Below, one piece after another: positions 8,269 through 16,583 of a DNA stretch of 64,000 nucleotides (positions are counted from its first letter, which is position 1; every line of letters begins with the position of its first letter). Source of the stretch: J027 sp034437655 (GTDB taxonomy: Bacteria > Chloroflexota > Anaerolineae > Aggregatilineales > J027); assembly GCA_034437655.1 (NCBI GenBank), contig DAOTTU010000069.1:1-64000 (forward strand). Direction: 5' to 3'. The notes beneath the pieces are model-generated. The model saw only the letters and a program-made list of their open reading frames with translations. It did no database searches and had not been told where the DNA came from. Both the position numbers and the translations under genes were made by a program.

Positions 8269-8812
8269 ATATGGGTTTGATCTCGATGTACTTCTTCCAG
8301 CTATCGGGGCCGTTCCCGATTTCGATGACCATGTAGTTTGTTCGTGGCCGCCTCGGCTCCCAGCGGAGCTTCATACCCGCTTCCCCAGGAAGCCGCCCCC
8401 CTTTCTTGCGGTTGCATACATAGCATGCGCAGGCTGTGTTGGTCCACACATCTTTACCACCCCGCGACTTGGGCACGATATGGTCAATGGTCATGTCGGT
8501 TTTGTGCAGGATTTGCCCGCGCAAGATGTCGCCCGGCTTAACCCCGCAGTAGATGCAGGTGTGATTGTCGCGCAAGAGTACGGCACGGCGGCTCCATTGC
8601 GCTTTACGACGTGGCACGTTGATATAGCGACGTAATGCAATAACCGAGGGGACTGCGAAGCGCTTTTTGACCGACCGGAGGAAATCTCCAGATTCTTCGA
8701 CGACAATGGCTTTGCCCGCGATTATAAGATTAATTGCCCGCGGTACATTAATGATGCTGAGTGGCTCCCACGTACTGCCATTGAGCAGGAGAACCCTACC
8801 ATCAAGAGACAA
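8267..8812 (-). CDS. HNH endonuclease
   Basis: A 181-residue protein. Residues 1-75 form the N-terminal domain common to bacterial HNH proteins of this type (VLLLNGSTWEPLSI, then VPRAINLIIAGKA). The HNH/zinc module spans about 80-140: CIYC (C86, C89), MTIDHIVPKSRGG (D110-H111), and CYVCNRKKG (C130, C133). The start is TTG at 8812, not ATG: AAGGAG lies about seven bases upstream and similarity begins at this residue. A -10-like TATAAT is at 8873-8878 on the minus strand. The role is uncertain. Stand-alone proteins of this kind are common, and this one has no restriction partner nearby. Confidence 0.88.
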   Translation of the reverse strand: MSLDGRVLLLNGSTWEPLSIINVPRAINLIIAGKAIVVEESGDFLRSVKKRFAVPSVIALRRYINVPRRKAQWSRRAVLLRDNHTCIYCGVKPGDILRGQILHKTDMTIDHIVPKSRGGKDVWTNTACACYVCNRKKGGRLPGEAGMKLRWEPRRPRTNYMVIEIGNGPDSWKKYIEIKPI

Positions 8813-9003
8813 GGCCGTTTCTCCTTTTATCGTTTACAACGATCTTTTTTATCATCACTTTTATTATACGCAAAACTAGTCGAACGCGCATGCCAATACG
8901 CTTACATTGTGCTAACTTTCACCAGCTTAGCAGATTTTTTGCCAGAAATGAACTGTATTGACCCTTAGATACAATAAAACATTTTTAAAATTAATCCAAT
9001 TGG

Positions 9004-9032
9004 TTGACAAAGCCATTGCTGTTCCCTATACT
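9004..9032 (+). promoter_or_regulatory. Near-consensus sigma70-type promoter
   Basis: TTGACA at 9004-9009 and TATACT at 9027-9032 are separated by exactly 17 bases. A transcript from about 9039 would place GGAGG (9046-9050) and the HTH gene start (9058) in a very short leader. This is one of the two strongest promoter matches in the window. Confidence 0.8.
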
Positions 9033-9057
9033 TACACATGATCTTGGAGGAAAGCTG

Positions 9058-9300
9058 ATGAGTTCACCAACGCAAACAAATAGCTCTGGTGAGAAGCTCA
9101 CAATCAAGGCCAATGCGGTCTATTCACGCAAAGAAGCCGCACAAGCCCTTGGAGTCAGTCTGAGCACTTTGAAGAAACTCATCGATCAAGGATACTTACA
9201 AATCTCACAACCACCCGGTATGCGGCGTGTGTTTATCAAAGGTAGTAGTATCCTGAGTATGCTTGAAGAAACAGTTGTCAATAGCCAGAAAACAGGCTAG
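9058..9300 (+). CDS. Excisionase/MerR-type helix-turn-helix protein
   Basis: An 80-residue DNA-binding protein. Residues about 20-70 (VYSRKEAAQALGVSLSTLKK, IDQGYLQ, 'GMRRVFIKGSSI') match the excisionase-type HTH_17 fold of the MerR superfamily. The GGAGG eight bases before ATG 9058 decides the start over longer in-frame options that overlap the promoter. It is first in a set of small genes, so it may regulate that set or act as a recombination directionality factor. No integrase lies in the window, so an excisionase role is unsupported. Confidence 0.8.
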   Translation: MSSPTQTNSSGEKLTIKANAVYSRKEAAQALGVSLSTLKKLIDQGYLQISQPPGMRRVFIKGSSILSMLEETVVNSQKTG

Positions 9301-9361
9301 AACAGATACAACACTTATCGTTCGATCATCATCTGCAAATTTAGAAAGGAAGCCAATTCGG

Positions 9362-9736
9362 ATGGTTACGTTTAACCGCAACGCAAACGCTGTGCTTGTT
9401 GTGCCATCAATGCCAATGAGCGCCCCCAACCCCGTCATTCCGACCGTGGGTGTAGAGGGCCTGGCTGCGCCGGCAATGCATCGCGCTGTAGACGTTACCA
9501 TTTGGGGCGGCTCCGCTCAGTTGTTAGATGAAACGTTCCAGATGGCCGTCGGCACGCTCGAACAGCACACCGCACCGCGCCATTGGCCGACACTATGTGA
9601 ACTACCTGTGTCGTATCGCAAATTCAGTAACTTTGGCAACTTAACAATTGAAACTAACGATGAGGGCCTCGTACAACGTGACAGGCTCGGCCCCGAGCAA
9701 GGAAGGTACAAGTGGCAACACGACCCACCTTCATGA
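9362..9736 (+). CDS. Hypothetical protein in the small-gene cluster
   Basis: I do not recognise this 124-residue protein. It starts at ATG 9362 behind AGAAAGGAAG, a good ribosome-binding site. A longer frame runs back into the HTH gene. The first 40 residues are Ala/Pro/Val rich (VPSMPMSAPNPVIPTVGVEG). The middle has VDVTIWGGSAQLLDETFQ, and the end is polar and charged. No membrane span, signal peptide or metal motif is evident. It lies 61 bases after the HTH gene and is followed by a strong terminator, so the two probably form one transcript. Confidence 0.6.
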   Translation: MVTFNRNANAVLVVPSMPMSAPNPVIPTVGVEGLAAPAMHRAVDVTIWGGSAQLLDETFQMAVGTLEQHTAPRHWPTLCELPVSYRKFSNFGNLTIETNDEGLVQRDRLGPEQGRYKWQHDPPS

Positions 9737-9780
9737 TCTCGGAGTAGTCTCACCAGGACTCAAGACGTTCCAAAACTTGT

Positions 9781-9840
9781 TACCGGAACGCACGGCCGAA
9801 GCCCTCTAAGCTGAAAGCCCTGCGTTCCGGTAATTTTTTT
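9781..9840 (+). terminator. Strong intrinsic terminator
   Basis: TACCGGAACGCA (9781-9792) pairs perfectly over 12 bases with TGCGTTCCGGTA (9821-9832), followed by TTTTTTT (9834-9840). It closes the promoter-HTH-hypothetical unit. The loop of about 28 bases contains a smaller complementarity (GAAGCCC / GAAAGCCC region). Confidence 0.85.
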
Positions 9841-9868
9841 ACACAAGCATCTACCAGGTGAAACTCTG

Positions 9869-10150
9869 ATGAACCGCAAACCAATTGCACTAGAAATTTT
9901 TCAAGCCAAAATTGGCGATGTCCATCTGGAAACCGTCTTGACTACGCTCGACCGTCTGCACGATGCCGCTGCACAACAGGCGATTGAAAGCGAAACCAAC
10001 CTGGAAACCAAACAACTTATCGGCTGGCTAGAAGACATTATCTTCACCGCACAAGAAGCACTTAAAGAATTGCAAGACAGCGACGCCAGCCACGACACTG
10101 CAAATTCCTCCGGTAGCGATACCGTGATTCGACTGTATCGGCAAGGCTAG
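9869..10150 (+). CDS. Hypothetical small helical protein
   Basis: An unrecognised 93-residue protein, predicted almost all helical: 'KIGDVHLETVLTTLDRLHDAA', then IGWLEDIIFTAQEALKELQD, ending in a polar tail with VIRLYRQG. The helices have heptad-like hydrophobic spacing, so a small coiled-coil or dimer is plausible. It starts 28 bases after the terminator with only a modest AGGTGA upstream. It leads a run of small frames on the same strand. Confidence 0.55.
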   Translation: MNRKPIALEIFQAKIGDVHLETVLTTLDRLHDAAAQQAIESETNLETKQLIGWLEDIIFTAQEALKELQDSDASHDTANSSGSDTVIRLYRQG

Positions 10151-10189
10151 TCTGACACTAGCAAACAAATAGAAAGGAAAAGGTCCATC

Positions 10190-10318
10190 ATGAAAGTCAC
10201 TGCTTACACCACACCCCATTATTTTCACTGGATCGGGCGCTGGTCGCTCGGTGAAAAACGTAGCATGCAACACCACCTACCGTTATTGAGCTACAAGGAG
10301 ATACGCCGCCATGTGTGA
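10190..10318 (+). CDS. Very small hypothetical protein (42 aa)
   Basis: A 42-codon frame starting MKVTAYTTPHYFHWIGRW, rich in aromatic and basic residues. It is supported by AGAAAGGAAAAGG just upstream of ATG 10190, the same AGAAAGGA string seen before the 9362 gene. Its last eight bases (ATGTGTGA) overlap the start of the next frame, a layout typical of translational coupling. No homology is recognised, and it could be a leader peptide. Confidence 0.45.
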   Translation: MKVTAYTTPHYFHWIGRWSLGEKRSMQHHLPLLSYKEIRRHV

Positions 10319-10505
10319 CGGTCCGTACGGTTCGGATGATGCATTCAGTTGTAACAAAAACTGGACGTGCGACAGCAACAACACAGACCCCGACGAAGGG
10401 GCTGACCTGGCACACGATAACGCGCCCAACGCAGGGCAGCATTCAACACCAGAGCAACTGAACGACTTTCCCGACAGTAGCGCCGCCAGTGAATGGTTAT
10501 GGTGA
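10311..10505 (+). CDS. Small acidic Cys-containing hypothetical protein
   Basis: A 64-residue protein, MCDGPYGSDDAFSCNKNWTC at the N-terminus, then very acidic (DPDEGADLAHDNAPNA), ending in SEWLW before TGA. AAGGAG lies about ten bases upstream and the start overlaps the preceding frame. It has three Cys near the N-terminus. The same frame stays open for another 56 codons after the TGA, to 10676 (including MVVMYWYEITHC from ATG 10521), so either a nonsense mutation or a second tiny gene is possible. Function unknown. Confidence 0.45.
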   Translation: MCDGPYGSDDAFSCNKNWTCDSNNTDPDEGADLAHDNAPNAGQHSTPEQLNDFPDSSAASEWLW

Positions 10506-10520
10506 AACAGTGCCCGTGAT

Positions 10521-10676
10521 ATGGTTGTGATGTATTGGTATGAGATCACCCACTGTAACGCTAACAGTCAACTGGCGGTATACCCAACCAGCAACACCTA
10601 TACACCGCTACCACAATCGAAAATCGCCCCGCTGGTTCAGGCGAACCCTCAAGGCGATGTTGTACACAATTTTTAA
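10521..10676 (+). CDS. Possible tiny gene or 3' half of the preceding frame
   Basis: A 51-codon frame from ATG 10521 to TAA at 10674-10676 begins MVVMYWYEITHCNANSQLAV, in the same frame as the gene ending at 10505. No convincing ribosome-binding site precedes it. It may be read only as a continuation past the TGA, be a decayed end, or not be a gene. Included because it extends the unusual run of small frames. Confidence 0.25.
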   Translation: MVVMYWYEITHCNANSQLAVYPTSNTYTPLPQSKIAPLVQANPQGDVVHNF

Positions 10677-10707
10677 GAGATCAGCGTTTTTAGGATAGGC
10701 GGCGTGG

Positions 10708-12753
10708 CTAGGCTTCCATTGACGAGCGCAAACGCCGCACAATAAACACAATACCCAGTAACCCAACCCCCATCAGCGCCAGCATTGTCAGGCCTTCGGT
10801 GGTTGCCGTTCCGTCTTCAGAGAAAAGCCCGGCTTGCGGAATTGCTGTTGCGGTCACGATCACGGTCGCAGTCACAGTCACGACTTCTGGCCCAACATCG
10901 CGGGCATTCGCTGTTGCAGTCTGCAAAAACGGCGAAATTGGCGTGTCTTGAATCGGGATATCCAGCGTTGGGGTCGCGCTTGGAATAGGCGTTGGGGGCG
11001 TCGCATCTGGTGCTGTGCCAAACGACCGGATAATGAGCGTGCGGTCGGCAAGGATCACCACGGCTTCGGTGGTTTCCCCTTCAATCACTGTAAACTGGAT
11101 TTCTTGACCTTCAATAAACAGCGTATACGTGCCGGGGGGCAGTTCCAGCACAAGGAAGTAGGTACCCGGTTCACCCGGTAGTGTGATGGTCCCGGTACCA
11201 TCTGGCTCAATTACGACAGGAATACCGGGTTCGTCCCCATCTGGCGGCGGTGTTGGCCCACCCTGAAAGGGACCGCTTTGCGCTGCGCCGGGGTCATAGC
11301 GCATCAAAAAGACCTGTCCTTCTGCGGGTGCTGGCATGAACGACACACCAGACGCTGGAATCTGAATAGAGTCCAGGATCGCAGTTAGTTGGGCTGCATC
11401 AGCTTCAAAATTATCGGCGCTGGTCGCTAATAGCAGCAGCAGCAAGGTATCGCCGGAGCCAAGAATCGCGACATAGCCCTGTTGCCCTTCACCCTGTACG
11501 GTGCCGACTTGCACAAGGTCGATGTTGGGGTGATCGTACGCGGCGATCGGTTCAACAAATTCAGCACCGGACTCGTTCAAGGCATCGGTCAACACTCCCT
11601 GGAAAATATCAATCGTCAGTTCATCGGCCTGTTGACCACTCACGACACTGATAATGCCGCCCGTGCCGACATCAGCGGCCAGTGGTTGCTCGATTGACAC
11701 GGAATCGAGGAAGGCTTGTTCGTCAGCAAAGCGAAGTTCGGCGCTTTCGGTGGCGACGTCATCTTCTACCAGCCATGCAGCAGGAATTTCAATGGAAAAC
11801 TCACCGTTACCTGCAACAATCGTCGTGACATCAGTATCAACCACACCGCCAGTGTCTTCAGCAACCGGGGTGGGGTCAGTCTCGGTGGTGTCATCATCGG
11901 GTGGTGTCGGTGTCGGCGTCCCTGTCGGCGCAAGCGTCGGTGTTGCATTGGCGGCTTCTTCAGCACGTTGCGTGGCGAGGCGGTCGAATTCACTAATTTG
12001 TGCTTCGAGAGTCTGCGCTGCGGCTGTTGGGTCTTCTTCAACAGCGGGGACGTCCGTCGCATCATCTGATGCTGGTGTCAGGGTTGGGCCCGGGCCAGGG
12101 GTGGCAGTCGGCTGGGCTGTCGGTACGATCTGTGGGTCAAACTCCCCATCACCGTCATCTTGAAACACCTGAATCACAGAGCCGGGCGGTAATGGGTTGC
12201 CATCCTGGTCACGTATTTCAAAGCGGAACGATTCTTCTGGTCGTGGCGTCGGGGCGTTGGCTGTAAGTTCAGCGGCGACGGCCGTCTGTTCAGCGAACTG
12301 GGTTTGGGTAGCGGCGACAGCAATCTGTGTGCGTGTTGCAGCGACCTGTGTGCTGCCAGCGTCTTCTGTTTCTCGGATTATTGCAATGGCTGTATTGGTC
12401 GTGTTGGCGACTGCTGTCCCGGTTTCTTCAGCGCTGAGTGTACTCAAGTTTTCAATCGCAACGGCTGTTTCTGCCGCCTGCGTAAATTGCAGTGCATTAA
12501 AGGTTTCAATCGCAGCAGCAGTTTCAATTGCGCTGGTATCTTCACCACCGCCAGCCAGAACGACAACCGCTGCCACGATAGCAGCAAACGTCCCAAACAG
12601 CGACATACCCGCAAAGAGAAAGGTACGGTTCAGGCCCTCTTCTTCGTCATCTTCTAGTAATTCCTGGTCAATGTTGTCTATTGAAACGGCGGCGTCTTGA
12701 TCTAAGTCAAAATCGTCGTCGAAAATATCGTCCAGATTATCAAAATCACTCAT
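10708..12753 (-). CDS. Large membrane-anchored extracytoplasmic protein, last gene of the MutL-like cluster
   Basis: 681 residues. A cytoplasmic acidic head (1-42, Asp/Glu rich) is followed by a membrane span (about 45-68, FLFAGMSLFGTFAAIVAAVV). Then come Thr/Ala-rich repeats of the 'TAVA--T' kind (70-170), Pro/Thr linkers, and a domain at about 313-461 that starts GEFSIEIPAAWLVEDD and resembles PsbP/DUF1795-type folds. Next is a beta-rich region with 'GTYFLVLELPPGTYTLFIEG' (prealbumin-like), another Pro/Thr linker, and a C-terminal span with a basic end (about 653-675, FIVRRLRSSMEA). It is therefore anchored at both ends. It follows the KOW-like gene by 70 bases. Function unknown. Confidence 0.75.
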   Translation of the reverse strand: MSDFDNLDDIFDDDFDLDQDAAVSIDNIDQELLEDDEEEGLNRTFLFAGMSLFGTFAAIVAAVVVLAGGGEDTSAIETAAAIETFNALQFTQAAETAVAIENLSTLSAEETGTAVANTTNTAIAIIRETEDAGSTQVAATRTQIAVAATQTQFAEQTAVAAELTANAPTPRPEESFRFEIRDQDGNPLPPGSVIQVFQDDGDGEFDPQIVPTAQPTATPGPGPTLTPASDDATDVPAVEEDPTAAAQTLEAQISEFDRLATQRAEEAANATPTLAPTGTPTPTPPDDDTTETDPTPVAEDTGGVVDTDVTTIVAGNGEFSIEIPAAWLVEDDVATESAELRFADEQAFLDSVSIEQPLAADVGTGGIISVVSGQQADELTIDIFQGVLTDALNESGAEFVEPIAAYDHPNIDLVQVGTVQGEGQQGYVAILGSGDTLLLLLLATSADNFEADAAQLTAILDSIQIPASGVSFMPAPAEGQVFLMRYDPGAAQSGPFQGGPTPPPDGDEPGIPVVIEPDGTGTITLPGEPGTYFLVLELPPGTYTLFIEGQEIQFTVIEGETTEAVVILADRTLIIRSFGTAPDATPPTPIPSATPTLDIPIQDTPISPFLQTATANARDVGPEVVTVTATVIVTATAIPQAGLFSEDGTATTEGLTMLALMGVGLLGIVFIVRRLRSSMEA

Positions 12754-12823
12754 TTAGGTTCTCCCCCCGTGAACAGCGGATGCTGTACGGTGTTGAACGG
12801 CGTAATTCATAATTTTTTCATCA

Positions 12824-13924
12824 TTATTTACTATTGCCCATAATCTCCAAATTCGCCAGTGGAATTAGGAGTTTATCGGGACGGTTTCGCAGTTTGACCT
12901 GAGCAACGGGTAGTCGCAAGCCACTATCCAGGCGTACGGGTTTTTCGGGTAATAGTACAATTTCACCAATGTCACCTAAGAAAGCACCTGTCCGCACACG
13001 CACCTGGTCCCCAACCCGCACCGTACGGCTTAAGTCAGGTTCTGTTGCGCCAGATGATACACCTGGCAGCACAATTTCCGGCCGCGTTGGTTCCCACCGT
13101 GTCGGCATAGATGCATCAAATGCCCCTTCACGCTGACGGTGCAGGGTTTTGAGAAGTTCATAAGTCGTGCGGGACATTTTTTGGTTCCCGAAGCCTTCTG
13201 TCAATAAAATTGGGACTTTCAACATCTGTGCTGCCTCTTGCAAGTAAAAGGGCATTGACGGCCCAACGAGCCCACCCAGATCACTTTGCGCCAGAAGTTT
13301 AAGGTCTTCGGCGGTAATAGGTCGCTGTAGAACGTAGATATTGCCGCGCACGCTGGTCAGAATGTTGTCCTGGTCAGCAAGGCTCAACAACCCGGTTTCT
13401 GGTTCCATGTAGAAGCTGCCAAACCCAAAGCGCCCGTTACCCCACGCACACTGCACAAGCGCGCCTGTTGAGCGAATCCGCACGCCACGCTCACTGATGA
13501 GCCCGATAACCGTGCCCGGAATTCGTGCGTAGCGCTGAATGGTTTCAGGGTTGAGTTGCAACACAACACGACCATTTTCGACCAAACTCACAATACCTTC
13601 GGCCGGGGAAACGGGAATGCGCTTGCGGTCGCGCCGACGTCGTGCTGTAGCCAGTGGCGTACCCTCCAGCACAGGTTCACCAGCTTCGACTTCAATAGCT
13701 GCGTTGAGTTTGTCGGTGTTGCTACGGTCAATCCGCAGGGCTTCAGCGATGTCGAAAATTGCATACTCTTGCGGCATGCGTCCGCGAGCAACGACCTTCG
13801 TCCCCGTTACTTCGTCCCCCTCGTCAACGACCACCTGCCCATAAACATGCGGCGGCAAGACACGATCTCGCACGATCACAGTTTCTTCCATGATGAGATT
13901 GGTGGCTGGATAATAGGTTGTCAT
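12824..13924 (-). CDS. Conserved Chloroflexota-type protein with C-terminal KOW-like domain
   Basis: 366 residues, with no membrane span or signal peptide. The N-terminal half has beta-rich segments (VIVRDRVLPPHVYGQVVVDE) and a basic stretch (ARRRRDRKRIPV) leading into PAEGIVSLVENGRVVLQL. Residues about 300-330 (VRVGDQVRVRTGAFLGDIGE) have the KOW/SH3-like pattern of NusG- and ribosomal-protein-type domains. It lies 33 bases after the ATPase gene in the same operon, so it may be a cytoplasmic partner. The exact function is not known to me. Confidence 0.7.
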   Translation of the reverse strand: MTTYYPATNLIMEETVIVRDRVLPPHVYGQVVVDEGDEVTGTKVVARGRMPQEYAIFDIAEALRIDRSNTDKLNAAIEVEAGEPVLEGTPLATARRRRDRKRIPVSPAEGIVSLVENGRVVLQLNPETIQRYARIPGTVIGLISERGVRIRSTGALVQCAWGNGRFGFGSFYMEPETGLLSLADQDNILTSVRGNIYVLQRPITAEDLKLLAQSDLGGLVGPSMPFYLQEAAQMLKVPILLTEGFGNQKMSRTTYELLKTLHRQREGAFDASMPTRWEPTRPEIVLPGVSSGATEPDLSRTVRVGDQVRVRTGAFLGDIGEIVLLPEKPVRLDSGLRLPVAQVKLRNRPDKLLIPLANLEIMGNSK

Positions 13925-13957
13925 GCGCGTTTTACCCTATCTCAGAGCAAATGCTCA

Positions 13958-15910
13958 CTAGAGTTGATTAAGCAAGTCATCCAGGTCACTACTGTCACCC
14001 TGCCGTTGCTGGGCCCGATTTCGTTGCCGCGATTTTTCAGCCGCAGCTCGATCAATATCACCAAACACAGCCTCGCGTTGTTCAGCTTCCATCACCGCTT
14101 TGCGCAATGCATTTTTCAGGGCGTCAACTTCACGCCGGCGGGCTTTGATGTCTTCGGCGTTAGCGTCCATTTCATGTGACTCTGGCACAGTGATGGCCGC
14201 CTGGCCAAGCGACGCCTGATTCCATAAGGTCTGGTAAGCAGCCGCCCGTTTTTCTGGCGCAAGGTCTGGCAATGGGCGGCCGCGTGCGTCGAATACAACA
14301 CCCGCCGTGCCCAGCCGAACTTTCTGTTTCCAACGGCGTTTCCCGGCTAGCTTCAGTCCACGGCTCAACCGAATGTCAACATCGACTTCTTCCCCAACAA
14401 TACCACCAACCGCCAGCACTTCACCACTTTCAAGGACGTGTTCTGCGGTGGTGCCATTGTTATAGGTCACTTCGATTGTCATGGCCTTACCACGTGTTTT
14501 TCCTACCGGGCAAAATGCAGTCCCAAGCAAATTCACCCCATGATTATCATAGACCTGTACCGCAATTTCGGGATGCTCATAGGCGATGCTACCCAGCACG
14601 GGCACAATGCTATAGGGGTCGGTGTAGATATCAATGACGCCAAAGAGTTCAAGGCTTTCAACGGCAAGCAGTGCTGCCACACCGGGGTGCAAACCATCAG
14701 TGAGCATTGCGCCAGAAAGTATCAACGGTGATGGCGACGATAATACTTGATAGTCTTCGGTAGAAATCTGCTGACGCGCAGCGGCAACCATATGCTGTAC
14801 AATCGCTCGCATAATTGCTAATTCAACCAGCATATCACCTGTGTTTTGCGGCACTGTGTCTGGCTTGAGCGATTTGTTGTGTGCATAATTGAGCAGTGCA
14901 GCTTCGCTAATTTCAAACGGTAGCCAATCACTGATGGCATCATAACCAATACGCTGCACTGCTTCTAGCATACTTTGCCCCAGCCCTAGTTCGCTGTAGA
15001 TGTTAGCGACAACAGACTTGTTGCGACCGTAAATCAAGGTGCTGGTTGCGCTCCCAATGTCGAGATGCATTGCAACGGTCTCGGTTTCTTCCCCCAGCCA
15101 ACGAATGAGACTGGCTACTCCTTGTGCTGTTGGCTGGATCCCAACCTGCGCGAACGCTTCAAAGCCACCTGCCTGCCGAGCAATATAATCGCCAAAGGCA
15201 CGCGCTAACTCAATACGTGCGTTACTCACATCTTCTTGCATCAAACCGGGGCGAACGTTGTTGGCAATGATCAGCCGTGCATTTTCAATCGCAGCGAAGA
15301 CTTCTTGTACACGAGGCACAAGGTCACGGTTGCCCGCGTAAATCACAGTGGGACGTTCGTCAGCAGGTGCCAACTGGACTGCTAACGCCGCAAGTTGTAC
15401 CATGTCCAGCACAGTTTTTGCGTTGCCGCCATCGGTTCCGCCGCTGACAAAAAGCAAATCAGGATTGACCTGCAAAATCTGATTAATCTGCGTTTGTTCG
15501 TCGCGCTGGTCGCCCACCGACACCTGCGCAGCCACATTCACATAAGTACCCGTCATCGCACGCATTGCGCTACTGATGCTGACATTAGGCATCAACCCCA
15601 ACAATACAGCGGTCAGGGGGCGGCCTGCACTACTCGTGATCCATAGTTTATCAACCCCTGCCCCGTCTGTTTCCGGGAAAATCAGCCCTTCTTCGTCATA
15701 AAACTGGCGTTGGGTAGACTCTACAAGCTGATCAATCGCCCATAACAGCCCAACGGACACATCATTATATGGGGGCGCAAGGGTGGTCCGCACACGCGCA
15801 CTGGCGACCATGCGGTATTGCCCTTTCACCAATTCAATCAATACCACGCGGGTGTGGGCTGCCCCGAAATCTGCTGCCAGGATGGATTTGAGTTGTTCAG
15901 ATTGTTCCAT
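13958..15910 (-). CDS. Glutamate mutase L (MutL-like) ASKHA-family ATPase
   Basis: 650 residues of the family named after MutL of glutamate mutase operons. It has the actin/Hsp70/sugar-kinase ATPase fold: phosphate-1 motif LAADFGAAHTRVVLIE at about 11-26, 'DLLFVSGGTDGGNAKTVLDM' in the first subdomain, and phosphate-2 motif LDIGSATSTLIYG at about 282-294. The C-terminal ~130 residues are helical and charged, ending in DSSDLDDLLNQL. No glutamate mutase subunits (mutS/mutE) are nearby, so despite the name it is unlikely to serve that enzyme. The neighbours are membrane proteins, which suggests a chaperone or assembly ATPase role. It lies four bases from the membrane gene before it. Confidence 0.85.
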   Translation of the reverse strand: MEQSEQLKSILAADFGAAHTRVVLIELVKGQYRMVASARVRTTLAPPYNDVSVGLLWAIDQLVESTQRQFYDEEGLIFPETDGAGVDKLWITSSAGRPLTAVLLGLMPNVSISSAMRAMTGTYVNVAAQVSVGDQRDEQTQINQILQVNPDLLFVSGGTDGGNAKTVLDMVQLAALAVQLAPADERPTVIYAGNRDLVPRVQEVFAAIENARLIIANNVRPGLMQEDVSNARIELARAFGDYIARQAGGFEAFAQVGIQPTAQGVASLIRWLGEETETVAMHLDIGSATSTLIYGRNKSVVANIYSELGLGQSMLEAVQRIGYDAISDWLPFEISEAALLNYAHNKSLKPDTVPQNTGDMLVELAIMRAIVQHMVAAARQQISTEDYQVLSSPSPLILSGAMLTDGLHPGVAALLAVESLELFGVIDIYTDPYSIVPVLGSIAYEHPEIAVQVYDNHGVNLLGTAFCPVGKTRGKAMTIEVTYNNGTTAEHVLESGEVLAVGGIVGEEVDVDIRLSRGLKLAGKRRWKQKVRLGTAGVVFDARGRPLPDLAPEKRAAAYQTLWNQASLGQAAITVPESHEMDANAEDIKARRREVDALKNALRKAVMEAEQREAVFGDIDRAAAEKSRQRNRAQQRQGDSSDLDDLLNQL

Positions 15911-15914
15911 CAGG

Positions 15915-16583
15915 CTAGCCTCCCAGTTGGGCTACGATAAAGTCAAGATGTGAGCGCACCAGTTCGTTGACCACCACCAGGCTCGTGAGGATAGCTTGTG
16001 CGTAGAGTGCCCCGAGTGTGACGCTGATGAACCCCTGTCCGATGTAGCGTAACGTGCGAACAGGGAGACGATTGCGCGGCTGGCCGTCAATCGCATTACG
16101 GCGACTCAGATACTGAAAGTAAATCAAGGTCGTGACTGTTCCCACTATAAGGATCATCCCATTGATTGTTTCGTCCTGCGTATCCAGGCTTGTACCAGCC
16201 TCAGATACTAATGGTATGATCGTGCCAAGCACGGCACCGATTAACGCGACACCAGCGCCGACTGCGACCATGTATAGTAAACCGGCGTTACCTAAATGCG
16301 CATAGCGCGGAATCAGCTTTAAAACCAAAAATACGAAAAGCAGTAACGGAATGAGCCCAAATGCAACCGTTGCACCCGCGTCACTTTCGGTTAGCGTCAC
16401 ACGAAACCACGGCACTATAATATCCAGTGTTGCTGCTACTGCCGCATAACCAGCGGCCGCCCCCACGAGGATGTGTACTGCCAGACGATACAACACATTG
16501 TCGGCAAGAATATAGCTAAACACCATCAATGTCAGGACCAATGAGGCCCAGCCCGCAATGAGGTCAATCTGCTCAATCGTCAT
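15915..16583 (-). CDS. Multi-pass membrane protein of the MutL-like cluster
   Basis: 222 residues with about six membrane spans (LVLTLMVFSYILADNVLYRL, LVGAAAGYAAVAATLDIIV, FGLIPLLLFVFLVLKLI and later ones) and a short basic loop (RRNAIDGQPRNRLPVRTLR). It starts with a four-base ATGA overlap with the end of the large acidic gene, a sign of coupled translation and a common complex. The spans resemble NuoJ/ubiquinone-oxidoreductase-like small membrane subunits only in general character. No specific family assigned. Confidence 0.7.
   Translation of the reverse strand: MTIEQIDLIAGWASLVLTLMVFSYILADNVLYRLAVHILVGAAAGYAAVAATLDIIVPWFRVTLTESDAGATVAFGLIPLLLFVFLVLKLIPRYAHLGNAGLLYMVAVGAGVALIGAVLGTIIPLVSEAGTSLDTQDETINGMILIVGTVTTLIYFQYLSRRNAIDGQPRNRLPVRTLRYIGQGFISVTLGALYAQAILTSLVVVNELVRSHLDFIVAQLGG

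Noticed and set aside
9685..9698. GCTCGGCCCCGAGC palindrome as a structured RNA
   Set aside because: It lies inside the 124-residue frame, and neighbouring sequence does not match SRP RNA, 6S RNA, hammerhead or a riboswitch pattern.
10503..10505. TGA as a selenocysteine codon
   Set aside because: No SECIS-like hairpin directly follows and no selenoprotein family is recognised. A nonsense mutation or separate gene is simpler.
11654..12163. Rightward Ser/Val-rich frame opposite the 681-residue gene
   Set aside because: Low-complexity shadow of Thr/Ala/Pro linkers on the real strand.
13958..15910. Assignment as a functional glutamate mutase accessory protein
   Set aside because: No mutS/mutE or methylaspartase genes are near, and the neighbours are membrane proteins. 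The name is kept only as a family label.
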